From positions 18,885 to 82,884 of the forward strand of contig JAJDEJ010000262.1 of NCBI GenBank assembly GCA_029259815.1: 64,000 bases of DNA, given 5' to 3'. Source of the DNA: Planctomycetaceae bacterium. Lineage in GTDB: Bacteria; Planctomycetota; Planctomycetia; Planctomycetales; Planctomycetaceae. Positions 16,951 to 25,410 of this stretch are shown piece by piece (position 1 is the first letter of the stretch; each line of letters opens with the position of its first letter). The notes beneath the pieces are model-generated. The model worked only from the letters and a program-made list of their open reading frames with translations. It was not told the DNA's origin and made no database searches. The position numbers and the translations under genes were made by a program.

Positions 16951-16987
16951 TCTCAGATTTGAAATTTCAGATCTCCGATTGCAGATT
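16951..16987. repeat. AAATTTCAGATCTC repeat, copy 2, overlapping a gene end
   Basis: TCTCAGATTTGAAATTTC followed by AGATCTCCGATTGCAGATT. It overlaps the last seven codons and TGA stop of the BRCT-MerR-TPR gene, so the repeat appears to supply that protein's C-terminus. Confidence 0.55.
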
Positions 16988-18223
16988 CGCCAGCCGCTGC
17001 CGCGCAATATCCGCCCACGGTCCGCGTGAGTCGTGCTCGAGATACGTCTCCCAGTGACCAACCGCCTCCTCCGCACGACCAAGTTCAAGAAGCGTCTCCG
17101 CTCGGTGATAGTGGGCGTCGGCATAATCTGCATGCACATCAAGGGCGATGTCGAACGCATCGAGCGCCGACTCCAACTGCCCCAACTCCTGATGAACGCA
17201 GCCGACCTGTGTCCACGCTTCGAGGTACTCCTGATCTAACTCGGCAGCAACGTAGTACCGTTCCAGTGCGGCCCGTGTGTGCTTCTGCCGGTACAGGCAC
17301 TCGGCCAGATGAAAGTGAACCTCGGGATTGGACGGCTCAGTCATGAGGCTCAGGCGGAACGACTCGATCGCTGCGTCGACCTCACTGTCGACGTACTGTC
17401 TGCACCCCTCAACGAACCAGTCACGAGCCGACCAGTGCTCCGACTGCGGCTTCTGCTGAAAGGGAAGCGACGCATGCCCCTCGTCTTCCGATGACTCCTG
17501 AGTCACGTCCTCAGCGGGCTCACCATCAAAGTCGAACAATCGTTGTCCACTACTCGGTGTGACGAACCCATGTTCATCTCGCACGACGACATGTCGATCC
17601 CTCTCCAGTAACTCCAACTGTTCCAGCGGTCGATCGCCACCTCCCCAACGCTCGGGCAGATTCCGCAGACTCCGCTCGATCTCCGCACGCGGCACGCCCG
17701 CCTCCAGCAACTGTGACAGTGTGCGGGCCCCATTCACCTCGCGGAAATCAAAGTGCGGCAGCCGATAGATCTTCTGCACCGGCCGAATCAGTCCGGCCCG
17801 TTCCCACCCGCGGATCACATGCACGGGCACATCCAGCAAACGGCTGAGCATGGCCGGCGTGTACAACCGACGCACTTCGTCACGCCGTTCGGACAAGCCC
17901 ACGAGATGCAGAAAGTCCGCCTCGTTGACGACCCGAATGGTCGCCCCCTCCGCGTTCCACTCCGTCACCTGCTGCAACTTGACCGACGGCTGCCCATCCT
18001 CCTCCAGCGGCCACCCCTCCTCACCAACGACAAGCATGGTCGTCTGCCGACTCACATGCTCGGTCGCCTCGCCCCCGTGCTGAGCGACCAACTCCCCCGC
18101 CTGTGCATGCGTCATCGCCCCCAACGTCCCCGTGAACGACACCCGCTCCCCCTGCAACGGTGGCGAACTGGCCAATAAGGGCGTAGTCAGTGTCGGCTCA
18201 GGGGAATCAGCAGGTTCAGACAT
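16967..18223 (-). CDS. BRCT - MerR-type HTH - TPR fusion protein
   Basis: 418 residues from ATG 18223. The BRCT-like domain (about 25-100) has GERVSFTGTLGAMTHAQA and TMLVVGEEGWP, as in the NAD-dependent DNA ligase BRCT. A MerR-type winged helix follows (about 118-185: RLYTPAMLSRLLDVPVHVIR then GWERAGLIRP), and four or so tetratricopeptide repeats occupy about 270-410 (AIESFRLSLMTEPSNPEVHF, ALERYYVAAELDQEYLEAW). A DNA- or DNA-end-binding regulator with a protein-interaction tail is likely. No effector-binding domain is present, which is unusual for MerR proteins. The C-terminus runs into a repeat. Confidence 0.85.
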   Translation of the reverse strand: MSEPADSPEPTLTTPLLASSPPLQGERVSFTGTLGAMTHAQAGELVAQHGGEATEHVSRQTTMLVVGEEGWPLEEDGQPSVKLQQVTEWNAEGATIRVVNEADFLHLVGLSERRDEVRRLYTPAMLSRLLDVPVHVIRGWERAGLIRPVQKIYRLPHFDFREVNGARTLSQLLEAGVPRAEIERSLRNLPERWGGGDRPLEQLELLERDRHVVVRDEHGFVTPSSGQRLFDFDGEPAEDVTQESSEDEGHASLPFQQKPQSEHWSARDWFVEGCRQYVDSEVDAAIESFRLSLMTEPSNPEVHFHLAECLYRQKHTRAALERYYVAAELDQEYLEAWTQVGCVHQELGQLESALDAFDIALDVHADYADAHYHRAETLLELGRAEEAVGHWETYLEHDSRGPWADIARQRLANLQSEI

Positions 18224-18351
18224 CACAGGCTCAACGAGAGAGAACGCTCCTCCAGCATACCGCACGCCCTGCAACGACTGTAGTGAGCCGCAAAGAGGGG
18301 AACGGCACTCCGAGAGGGGCAATCGTTTTGCGGAGAGACGACCACTTTTTT

Positions 18352-18444
18352 GTAGGACGGATTTCCGAATCCGTCCGCTCCTAAAACGATCGTCGCCTCT
18401 CCGGATCGAGCTTGGCTCTGGACGGACTTGGAAGTCCGTCCTAC
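18352..18444. repeat. GTAG-bounded paired-hairpin element (REP/BIME-like), class 2
   Basis: Starts GTAG (18352-18355) and ends CTAC (18441-18444). Hairpin one is GGACGGATT / AATCCGTCC (18355-18376, 4-base loop). Hairpin two is GGACGGACTT / AAGTCCGTCC (18420-18441, 2-base loop). Both stems are perfect. The layout equals the element at 1957-2033 but the sequence is different, so two REP classes are present. The CTAC end supplies the TAG stop of the Uma2 gene. Confidence 0.8.
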
Positions 18445-19016
18445 GGAGTCGGTTCGACAGGTGTCGTCTCCGGGATCAGCGTCGCCACGGGGATGGACCA
18501 GTTGGGAACCAAATCTGTCGACAGGCTGTCCCCCGCGCGTACCGTCCGCATTTCGTCCGGAGTGTGATACACCTGCGCCAGCCGTTCCTCAGGCGTGATG
18601 AGCCACACTTCTTGCACCCCATACTCGAAATACTCATGCAGTTTACGGAGCACATTCGTGTAGCGGTTGTTCGGACTGATGACCTCAATCGCGAGATCGG
18701 GGATCATCTCCCAGTCGCCAACGGTCGTCGGCATCTTTCCAACAGGCCACTTTGCCGCCGACACGAACGCCACGTCCGGTCGCCGCCGCAAATCACGCTT
18801 CTTGTCAAGTACGAAAACCATCTCCATCACGACGGAGCCAAGTTGCTCGGCCTCCACATGAGGACTCATCGCGACGGTCAACTTATTGGCAATCCACACA
18901 GATGCAGCACTCACGGGCTTCTCCACACGCAGACCGTCAACAACTTCGTACAACTGGTCACTCTCGGCTGCTTCCACTGAGGCAGCGGGTGGCGAAGCGG
19001 TCAGCACACTGGACAT
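18441..19016 (-). CDS. Uma2 family (DUF820) putative endonuclease
   Basis: 191 residues from ATG 19016, chosen because GAGGAG lies 6 bases upstream. The family's PD-(D/E)XK-like pattern is visible: YEVVDGLRVEKPVS at the start, then RRRPDVAFVSAAKWP, then PDLAIEVISPNNRYTNVLRK and WLITPEERLAQVY. These proteins occur in many copies in Planctomycetes and cyanobacteria; a nuclease activity is predicted from fold, not established. The stop codon lies inside the class 2 REP-like element. Confidence 0.88.
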   Translation of the reverse strand: MSSVLTASPPAASVEAAESDQLYEVVDGLRVEKPVSAASVWIANKLTVAMSPHVEAEQLGSVVMEMVFVLDKKRDLRRRPDVAFVSAAKWPVGKMPTTVGDWEMIPDLAIEVISPNNRYTNVLRKLHEYFEYGVQEVWLITPEERLAQVYHTPDEMRTVRAGDSLSTDLVPNWSIPVATLIPETTPVEPTP

Positions 19017-19119
19017 CACAGACTCCTCACGCAGGACGGATCACAGACCTCTACGATACCGTGATTCGACTCAGCCAACAATCACGTTCGGGAATGCAGC
19101 GTCGCCCGGTCAACGAGCC

Positions 19120-20586
19120 TCACTGATCGAACATCCCAAATTCGACCGTACGCCATTGCTTCCAGGCGTAGAGGGTGCCCATCGCTATAACACACATGAG
19201 CGCGGACGTCGTTCCCAACACCAGTCCGACGGTCACCACTCCCTGCTTCAAGCTTGCCATGATGTAGCCCATCGTCACAACTGAGCCAGCGATGTAGTAC
19301 AGGACAGCTCCGGCCCAAATGGTTGTGGTCGAACGCTGTGTCAGAGCCCACATCACGAAGGCGTAGAGTGAAGTGTTGAGCAGCAGCCAACCGCACAGCA
19401 TCGCTGGGTTCAATGTCTCGTCCGCTTCCTCGGGAAATCGAAACATTATCAGGACCAGTCCATAGAACAGTGAGCTAACCACAATTGGGGCAAAGTCAAT
19501 CAGCACCGACAGGAACATCTCGAGCCGGAGCCTGCTCCGCGTGGTTGGCCAGAGAGATTCAGTGGTCATCGATGTCATGCGTTGCCTCCAGACACCACCC
19601 ACACTTTGTGCTGCAACCATCATAAACATGACCACCCATAACCACGACATCGATCCAACGGGACTGCGTCGTCGGTCGGAAAGATCAGTCAGCGACAAAA
19701 CTACTTCGGACATGAACCAACTGAGAACCGGGAGGCAAATCGCGAACATGAGCACTGTCCGAAAAGTTCTCGTTGTGCCTGCACGCCTGAGTCTTACACT
19801 GTCCCACATTCTCGATCGATGAACAGACAGCGTCTTCTCCAGGTACGTGTCACTGGCCCCATAACCCCACTGTGGGAGTGGTTGACCATCTACAGCTTTC
19901 GTGAGTCGAACCATTCGCTGCTGATGGTCTTTCCAAGTGAAAGCCGTCGTCGCATTGGAGGCCGCGAAGCGTTCGGCTTCCGCGGGAAGCACCGCGACCC
20001 ACTGCACAATGGCAACCATACTGATCGCAATCAGAAGCAGAGCAGGAAGCGGGCCAGGGCTTCCGTTCAGGAACATCTCCAACTGCTGCGAAAACAACAG
20101 AGGTATGAAAGCACCCCCTCCGATCACAGCTCCGCCAACACCGCCGATCCATTTCTGAATGGACGTGTGCGGTCGTAAGGGCCGACGTCCCTGCGAAGCC
20201 ATCATGAATCCGAACCAAACGAAGACTGCCGCCACTGTGACCAGCAAACTCAGGCAGTGCAGCGGCGAATAACCCTGCACAAACCCGAGTGCAGATCCCA
20301 TCGCCGTCATCCCCAGGGTGATGATCACAGCCACAACCTGATGCGGCCGATCGAAGCCTGGAGTCAAGCGGCTCGCGTACTGCGTGAACTGACTCGTTGC
20401 ATGAAATCCCAGTAAGAGAAACAACAGCCCGATCCCTTGATAAAAGAAGGCATGCCCGACTGCCAGTGGGCTGCCATCGTTCATAAGGATCACCATTACC
20501 AACAGCAGCAGGCTCAATCCACCGAACAACTGCACAAAGGGCCGGGTCCAGTATGTCATGGCGACGGCAGCAAGGCGGTTACGCAT
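19120..20586 (-). CDS. ABC-2-type permease-like membrane protein
   Basis: 488 residues with about 12 hydrophobic helices and a central cytoplasmic region (about 215-280, WKDHQQRMVRL). The start overlaps the stop of the ATPase gene by 8 bases, so the two are translationally linked and this is most likely the membrane partner of that ATPase. The export substrate is unknown. No conserved catalytic motif is seen, as expected of permeases. Confidence 0.8.
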   Translation of the reverse strand: MRNRLAAVAMTYWTRPFVQLFGGLSLLLLVMVILMNDGSPLAVGHAFFYQGIGLLFLLLGFHATSQFTQYASRLTPGFDRPHQVVAVIITLGMTAMGSALGFVQGYSPLHCLSLLVTVAAVFVWFGFMMASQGRRPLRPHTSIQKWIGGVGGAVIGGGAFIPLLFSQQLEMFLNGSPGPLPALLLIAISMVAIVQWVAVLPAEAERFAASNATTAFTWKDHQQRMVRLTKAVDGQPLPQWGYGASDTYLEKTLSVHRSRMWDSVRLRRAGTTRTFRTVLMFAICLPVLSWFMSEVVLSLTDLSDRRRSPVGSMSWLWVVMFMMVAAQSVGGVWRQRMTSMTTESLWPTTRSRLRLEMFLSVLIDFAPIVVSSLFYGLVLIMFRFPEEADETLNPAMLCGWLLLNTSLYAFVMWALTQRSTTTIWAGAVLYYIAGSVVTMGYIMASLKQGVVTVGLVLGTTSALMCVIAMGTLYAWKQWRTVEFGMFDQ

Positions 20587-21460
20587 CGTGCAGCTCCAGG
20601 AAGATTTCTTCGAGGTTGAGGTCTTCGACCGTCACGTCCGCTTGCCACTCTTGGCGGAGGCTGTCGAGGAGCGGGTCGCTGATGGTGGGGATGGCGACGA
20701 GGGCCGTGCGACCGTTGATCTCGGTGCGGAGTGCGCCGGGGACGGTGAACGTCGGCGGGAGATCTTTCTTCGCGGTGATGCGGAGGCGTTTGACTTGTTC
20801 CTTCAGTTCATCAAGGCCGCCGAAGAAGCTGATGACGCCGTCCTGCAAGAAGGCGACGTGCGTCGCGATGCGTTCGATGTCGGACGTGATATGCGTCGAG
20901 AACAGCACCGTGTGTTGTTCGTCGTCAGTGATCTCGACCAGTGACCGCAGGAACTCACGGCGAGCCTTCGGGTCGAGACTGGCGACCGGCTCGTCCAATA
21001 CGAGCAAGTCTGGACGATGTCCGAGAGCCAGCACGAGTGACAGCTTCTGCAACTGGCCGACCGACAAAGTGCCGGCTCGTTTGTCGGTCTCGACGTCCCA
21101 GCGTGTCATCAATTCCTTCGCCCAAGCGTCGTCCCAATTGGGGTAGAACGCGGCTGTGTAGTCGACGATCTGTGCCGACTTCATCCATGGGTAGAGCTTC
21201 GCTTCCTGCGGACCGTAGCCAAGTCGCTCCTTCGCCTCCGCGGTGAAGTCCCACGGGTCTTCGCCCAGCGTGAGTACATCGCCCGCATCGCACGATAAGA
21301 GGCCAAGCAGACACTTGATGAGCGTCGATTTCCCCGAGCCGTTCGTCCCCAACAGACCCACGACCGCCCCGCGCGGCACGCACAGGTCGACGCCGTTCAG
21401 CACTTTGGTCTTGCCGAACCGTTTATGCACGTTCTTCGCATCGATGACGCATTCGTTCAT
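20579..21460 (-). CDS. ABC transporter ATP-binding protein
   Basis: 293 residues from ATG 21460, whose ATGA overlaps the stop of the GntR gene. Walker A GTNGSGKST (about 36-44), signature-like LSVGQLQK (about 134-141; canonical is LSGGQ), Walker B LLVLDEPVASLDP (about 154) and the switch His in STHITSDIERIA. It resembles the YtrB/CcmA-type ATPases that pair with GntR/YtrA regulators. It should power the permease encoded directly downstream. Confidence 0.92.
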   Translation of the reverse strand: MNECVIDAKNVHKRFGKTKVLNGVDLCVPRGAVVGLLGTNGSGKSTLIKCLLGLLSCDAGDVLTLGEDPWDFTAEAKERLGYGPQEAKLYPWMKSAQIVDYTAAFYPNWDDAWAKELMTRWDVETDKRAGTLSVGQLQKLSLVLALGHRPDLLVLDEPVASLDPKARREFLRSLVEITDDEQHTVLFSTHITSDIERIATHVAFLQDGVISFFGGLDELKEQVKRLRITAKKDLPPTFTVPGALRTEINGRTALVAIPTISDPLLDSLRQEWQADVTVEDLNLEEIFLELHDA

Positions 21461-21852
21461 GACGGCCACTCTTTCAAAACGGATTTGACGACTGCCTGAA
21501 TCTGATCGTCCGTGAGCCCCAACTGCTTCGCGCGGGTGACCATCACCTCGACATGCTCGCGCAGTTCGATCTTGCGGTCCGCCGCACTCTCCTGCGGGAC
21601 GTTGTTGGTCACCCGCATGCCGAGCCCCCGGTCCCGCTCGACGATGCCCTCCGCCTCCAGCCGCGCGTACGCCTTGGAGACGGTCATCATGTTGATGTCC
21701 AACTCACCCGCCATCTGCCGCACACTCGGGAGATAGTCCCCCGCCGTCAGCTTTCCACTGGCCACGAGCATCCGCACCTGCTCCATGATCTGCCGATAGA
21801 TGGGCATCCCGGAGGAGGGGTGGATCTCGAAGTTGAGCGGTGAACTTGTCAT
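21457..21852 (-). CDS. GntR-family regulator, YtrA subfamily
   Basis: 131 residues. The N-terminal winged helix includes MPIYRQIMEQVRMLVASGKL, LPSVRQMAGELDINMMTVSK and AYARLEAEGIVERDRGLGM (about 15-85), followed by a short helical tail (about 90-131). This is the YtrA pattern, which lacks a large effector domain and usually represses its own ABC operon. First gene of a three-gene operon with the ATPase and permease. A palindrome over its promoter's -10 is the likely operator. Confidence 0.92.
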   Translation of the reverse strand: MTSSPLNFEIHPSSGMPIYRQIMEQVRMLVASGKLTAGDYLPSVRQMAGELDINMMTVSKAYARLEAEGIVERDRGLGMRVTNNVPQESAADRKIELREHVEVMVTRAKQLGLTDDQIQAVVKSVLKEWPS

Positions 21853-21868
21853 GAAGCCTGTCGCATAT

Positions 21869-21907
21869 GTGTATCACTACAGTAATGCACTTAAGACTGC
21901 CCGTCAA
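21869..21907 (-). promoter_or_regulatory. Promoter and overlapping palindromic operator of the GntR operon
   Basis: On the minus strand, TTGACG at 21902-21907 and TACTGT at 21879-21884 are 17 bases apart. The 22-base stretch 21869-21890 is a spaced palindrome of the form GTGnATnACT-nn-AGTnATnCAC and covers the -10. Placing a repressor here would block RNA polymerase, so autoregulation by the adjacent GntR protein is likely. The remaining gap to 22196 holds the repeat below. Confidence 0.6.
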
Positions 21908-21977
21908 GCATGGGTTATTGTGTGACTTCACTGGAACGAAACCCTGTCGGACGAGCGTGGGTGTAAAGACAGAGAAG

Positions 21978-22079
21978 GGAAACGCGGATCAGGCAGATTG
22001 CGGCAGATCTGCGCGGATTCATTCCTTGGGATTCAGCGATCAGCGACAATCTGCCCAGATCCGATTCATCCGCGTTTCC
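21978..22079. repeat. Degenerate inverted repeat before glyA
   Basis: The left arm begins at 21978 (GGAAACGCGGATCAGGCAGA) and the right arm ends at 22079. The arms pair at GGAAACGCGGAT and again at GGCAGATTG, with short insertions. Similar in kind to the CACGGAT inverted repeat at 3791-3851: arms made of short CGGAT- or CAGAT-containing words. Confidence 0.6.
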
Positions 22080-22196
22080 TTTCAATCTCATTCCCCGCCC
22101 ATCCACCAAGCACCGCTGGCAGCGCTCCGGGGCACGGGCTATAACGAGTCCATTGACACCTCTTCCTTCGACCCCAAAGGCCCGAGTCCCGTGACG

Positions 22197-23456
22197 ATGA
22201 AGACCGAACCGAGCCAGCCCATCTCTGACACCGACCCCGCTGTCTTCGACGCCATTCAGCACGAACGCACGCGGCAGGTCGAGGGGCTGGAACTCATTGC
22301 CTCCGAGAATTACACGTCCGCTGCTATTCAGCAGGCGGCGGGGACCGTCTTCACCAACAAGTATGCCGAGGGGTATCCAGGTCGACGCTATTACGGCGGC
22401 TGCGAGTATGCGGACGTCGTCGAGAACCTGGCTCGTAACCGGGCGTGTGAGTTGTTCGGTGCGGAGCATGCCAACGTGCAACCGCACGCGGGCTCGCAGG
22501 CGAACATGGCGGCCTACATGTCTATCCTCGACGTCGGCGATACGATCCTCGCGATGGACCTCGCCCACGGCGGACACCTGACGCACGGCATGCACCTCAA
22601 CTTCTCCGGACAGTTGTACAACGTGCATCACTACGGCGTGCGTCAGGACGATCACCGCATCGACTTCGATCAGGTCGCGTCACTTGCGAAAGAGCACAAA
22701 CCCAAGCTCATCGTCGCGGGCGCCTCCGCCTATCCGCGTGAGATCGATCACCCCAAGTTCGCAGAGATCGCAGCAGGCGTCGGGGCCAAGCTCATGGTCG
22801 ACATGGCTCACTACGCAGGTCTCGTCGCCGGTGGTATGCACAATAACCCCGTCGAGGTCGCCGACATCGTGACGACGACCACGCACAAGACGCTCCGTGG
22901 TCCACGTAGCGGCATCGTGCTCTGCAAGGAAGAGTACGCCAAGGCCGTCGACAAAACGGTCTTCCCCGGCCTGCAGGGCGGACCACTCGTGCACATCATT
23001 GCGGGCAAAGCCATCTGCTTCCACGAAGCCCTGCAACCCTCCTTCAAGGACTACGCCAAACAGGTCGTCGCCAACGCGCAGACTCTCGCAGAGACGCTCA
23101 TGTCAGGTGGCCTCACCCTCTCCAGCGGCGGCACGGACAACCATTTGATGTTGTGCGACGTCACCACAATGGACGGCGTCACCGGCAAGATCGCCGAAAA
23201 GGCCCTCGACTGCGCGGGCATCACCGTCAACAAAAACATGATCCCCTACGACCCCAGAAAGCCCCTCGACCCCAGCGGCATCCGCATCGGCACCCCCGCC
23301 CTCACCACCCGAGGCATGAATGAGACAGAGATGAAACGCGTCGGCGAGTGGATTCTCACCGTCCTTAAAAGCCCCGAGGACGATGCGACAATCGAGAGCG
23401 TGCGGTCAGAGATCACCGAATTCGCGAAATCATATCCCGTTCCGGGAATAGGGTGA
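22197..23456 (+). CDS. glyA: Serine hydroxymethyltransferase
   Basis: 419 residues from ATG 22197, normal length; the open frame continues far upstream through a repeat, but homology-type sequence begins here. The enzyme interconverts serine plus tetrahydrofolate with glycine plus 5,10-methylenetetrahydrofolate, using PLP. Seen: [40 protein letters not shown], and the PLP-lysine motif [14 protein letters not shown] with Lys at residue 231. Cytoplasmic. The ribosome site is poor, and GTG at 22191 is an alternative start. Confidence 0.96.
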   Translation: MKTEPSQPISDTDPAVFDAIQHERTRQVEGLELIASENYTSAAIQQAAGTVFTNKYAEGYPGRRYYGGCEYADVVENLARNRACELFGAEHANVQPHAGSQANMAAYMSILDVGDTILAMDLAHGGHLTHGMHLNFSGQLYNVHHYGVRQDDHRIDFDQVASLAKEHKPKLIVAGASAYPREIDHPKFAEIAAGVGAKLMVDMAHYAGLVAGGMHNNPVEVADIVTTTTHKTLRGPRSGIVLCKEEYAKAVDKTVFPGLQGGPLVHIIAGKAICFHEALQPSFKDYAKQVVANAQTLAETLMSGGLTLSSGGTDNHLMLCDVTTMDGVTGKIAEKALDCAGITVNKNMIPYDPRKPLDPSGIRIGTPALTTRGMNETEMKRVGEWILTVLKSPEDDATIESVRSEITEFAKSYPVPGIG

Positions 23457-23521
23457 GTGATTTTGACCGTTTCCACGATTAAAATGCGGAGACACAATCT
23501 CATTCGTTGAGCGAAACAACC

Positions 23522-24010
23522 ATGGACACCCCTTCAAGACCTCGCAGTGTTCGGCCATTATTGCTCAAGCTTTTGATGGGGTTTGTTGCGCTCACGATTG
23601 GCGTGGCAGGAGTCTTCATGTATCAAAGAATGCAGATTGACCAGCACAACGCAGCGATCACATCTCTTACAGACAGTGGGGCGCGACTCACGCTGACTGA
23701 TTCCAGCGGGCACACTGGTCACGCTGGGACTGTCATCACGGATTCAGATTCGCCCGCCCCAACACTGCTCGCGACTTTGATGAGAAATCCAACCGTCAGC
23801 GTACCGCCTGTCGACTTATCGGGCACTGACATCTCTGCGGTTGCAGTCCGCAAGATGATCCCATTTCTTCGGGACCTTATCCCCAAAGAGGGTGAGAACG
23901 AGGTGGGCAAGAGCTACATTGCCGTAATCGTTTCCGGCAACCCACATATTGATGCTGATCTGACAAACGAGATGCGAGAAGCATTGCCCAACTGCCAATT
24001 GGTTCAATGA
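23522..24010 (+). CDS. Single-span membrane-anchored protein of unknown function
   Basis: 162 residues from ATG 23522 (a TTG five codons earlier is possible). A basic N-terminus and one hydrophobic helix (about 14-34) anchor it, followed by an exported-type polar domain with a conserved-looking alpha/beta tail (KSYIAVIVSGNPHIDADLTN). Starts 65 bases after glyA on the same strand. No family recognised. Confidence 0.65.
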   Translation: MDTPSRPRSVRPLLLKLLMGFVALTIGVAGVFMYQRMQIDQHNAAITSLTDSGARLTLTDSSGHTGHAGTVITDSDSPAPTLLATLMRNPTVSVPPVDLSGTDISAVAVRKMIPFLRDLIPKEGENEVGKSYIAVIVSGNPHIDADLTNEMREALPNCQLVQ

Positions 24011-24084
24011 ACGCGGAAACAGAGTTATGTCCCCGAGGCGGATCCTATTCCTCTCGCATACATCTGTCGACCACCCCATAATAG

Positions 24085-25299
24085 TTACGATTCTGGGCCT
24101 TCCTGTTCAATCACGCGAACAATCTCGCGTGCCACCCAGTCGCGATCGCGGTCTTTGCCAGTGTATTCTTCCAACAGTCCCAGACGTTCTAAACGCCGCA
24201 GATCGTTGCCTGCTGTTGGCTTTGTGATTCCGGCTCGCTCCACCAACTCGGCAGCGTTGAGGGCGGGCATGGCAAATAAGTCGTCGACGACCTGAAACAG
24301 TCGGCTGGGCGCGTCGTCTTGCTTGAGAATCTCATGGTATGACTCTCTCAGAGACACGAGCCTTTCGCTGCGCCAGATCGCATCGAGTGCCTGAGTTCGG
24401 ATCGCATTCAAGATGAACTCAATCCAGTCTCCCCAATAGGTTCCGCCATGTCGGCTGATGTTGAGCAGCAGGTCGACGTACTCCTGTTGATAGCGGTAGA
24501 TGTAGGCACTCATATAGACCACGGGATGCTCCAGCAGTCCTTCTTTGACCAGGGAACGTGAAATCAAAACGCGGCCGATTCGCCCGTTGCCATCACTGAA
24601 GGGGTGGATCGCCTCGAACTGATAGTGCGTCAGCGCAATCACGAAGAGTGGTGGAATCTGATCATGGGAGGTGTTGACGAACTTTTCGAGATCGCTGAGC
24701 GCATTCACGAGGCCGTCTCCTGCAGGCATGGGGACGAAGCGAGCTGCTTTGACCCCTTTTGTGCGATCACCGATGTAGACCCCCTGCTCGCGAAATTCGC
24801 CAGGACGCTTCTCGTCACCACGGACGCCCGTGAGCAACCGTTTGTGCATTTCCTTGATGACCCTGACAGACCAGGGGAGATCGGAATAGACGCCATGCTC
24901 AAGTGCTTTCACATAATTCCAGCTTTCCATCCCGCTCTCGCGGACTCCAAGTTGCCGACCGGCTCCGGCCAAAACCAGTTCTTCGGCTGTCGTCTCAATA
25001 TCTTCAATCTGAGAGGAAAGCTTGGCCTCGCGCATCCACAACGTCCGCAACAGCCCAGCCGCATTGCCAACACGTTTATGCAGCCCATTGAGTTTTCCCA
25101 ACACGGATGTCGTCTCCGTGTACAATGAGAAGTGTCTCAATCGCAGGGAATCCCACTCAACGCTTGGCGGTAGTGGATCGGGGACAAAGGCAATTGTTTT
25201 TGTTGTGACGGGTTCTTCGAGAGGTCCATCCGGATACTCCTGTATCGCGACTGGCACGAGTTTCCCTGGAGCGTCTTGAGTGAAATCAGATTTCTTCAT
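24085..25299 (-). CDS. Fic family protein with N-terminal inhibitory motif and C-terminal wHTH
   Basis: 404 residues. The Fic core has the complete active-site motif HPFSDGNGRIGR (about residue 231), which transfers AMP or a related group to target proteins. Upstream, SSQIEDIE (about 94-101) matches the inhibitory (S/T)xxxE(G/N)-type helix, with Asp at the last position; it fits a class II enzyme held in check in cis. The C-terminal about 70 residues (LNAAELVERAGITKPTAGND) form a winged helix. This domain order is common in stand-alone bacterial Fic proteins; targets are unknown. An inverted repeat lies just upstream. Confidence 0.92.
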   Translation of the reverse strand: MKKSDFTQDAPGKLVPVAIQEYPDGPLEEPVTTKTIAFVPDPLPPSVEWDSLRLRHFSLYTETTSVLGKLNGLHKRVGNAAGLLRTLWMREAKLSSQIEDIETTAEELVLAGAGRQLGVRESGMESWNYVKALEHGVYSDLPWSVRVIKEMHKRLLTGVRGDEKRPGEFREQGVYIGDRTKGVKAARFVPMPAGDGLVNALSDLEKFVNTSHDQIPPLFVIALTHYQFEAIHPFSDGNGRIGRVLISRSLVKEGLLEHPVVYMSAYIYRYQQEYVDLLLNISRHGGTYWGDWIEFILNAIRTQALDAIWRSERLVSLRESYHEILKQDDAPSRLFQVVDDLFAMPALNAAELVERAGITKPTAGNDLRRLERLGLLEEYTGKDRDRDWVAREIVRVIEQEGPES

Positions 25300-25350
25300 T
25301 TGTCAAACACCACTTGCAACCAGCCCGCTAGTAAAGCAAGTGGCAATATT

Positions 25351-25377
25351 GTTTACCAGCTGCCAAGGCTTGTAAAC
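25351..25377 (-). promoter_or_regulatory. Candidate operator upstream of the Fic gene
   Basis: A 6-bp inverted repeat GTTTAC (25351-25356) / GTAAAC (25372-25377) lies about 50 bases before the Fic start. Further TTTACCAG and GTAAA words occur at 25383-25389 and 25330-25335. The Fic protein's own winged helix could bind here, but that is inference. Confidence 0.35.
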
Positions 25378-25410
25378 CCGATTTTACCAGTCATTCTTCG
25401 TAAAGACTGA

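Noticed and set aside
21867..22196. N-terminal extension of glyA by about 110 codons
   Set aside because: It runs through an inverted repeat and has no similarity-like features; family sequence begins at 22197.
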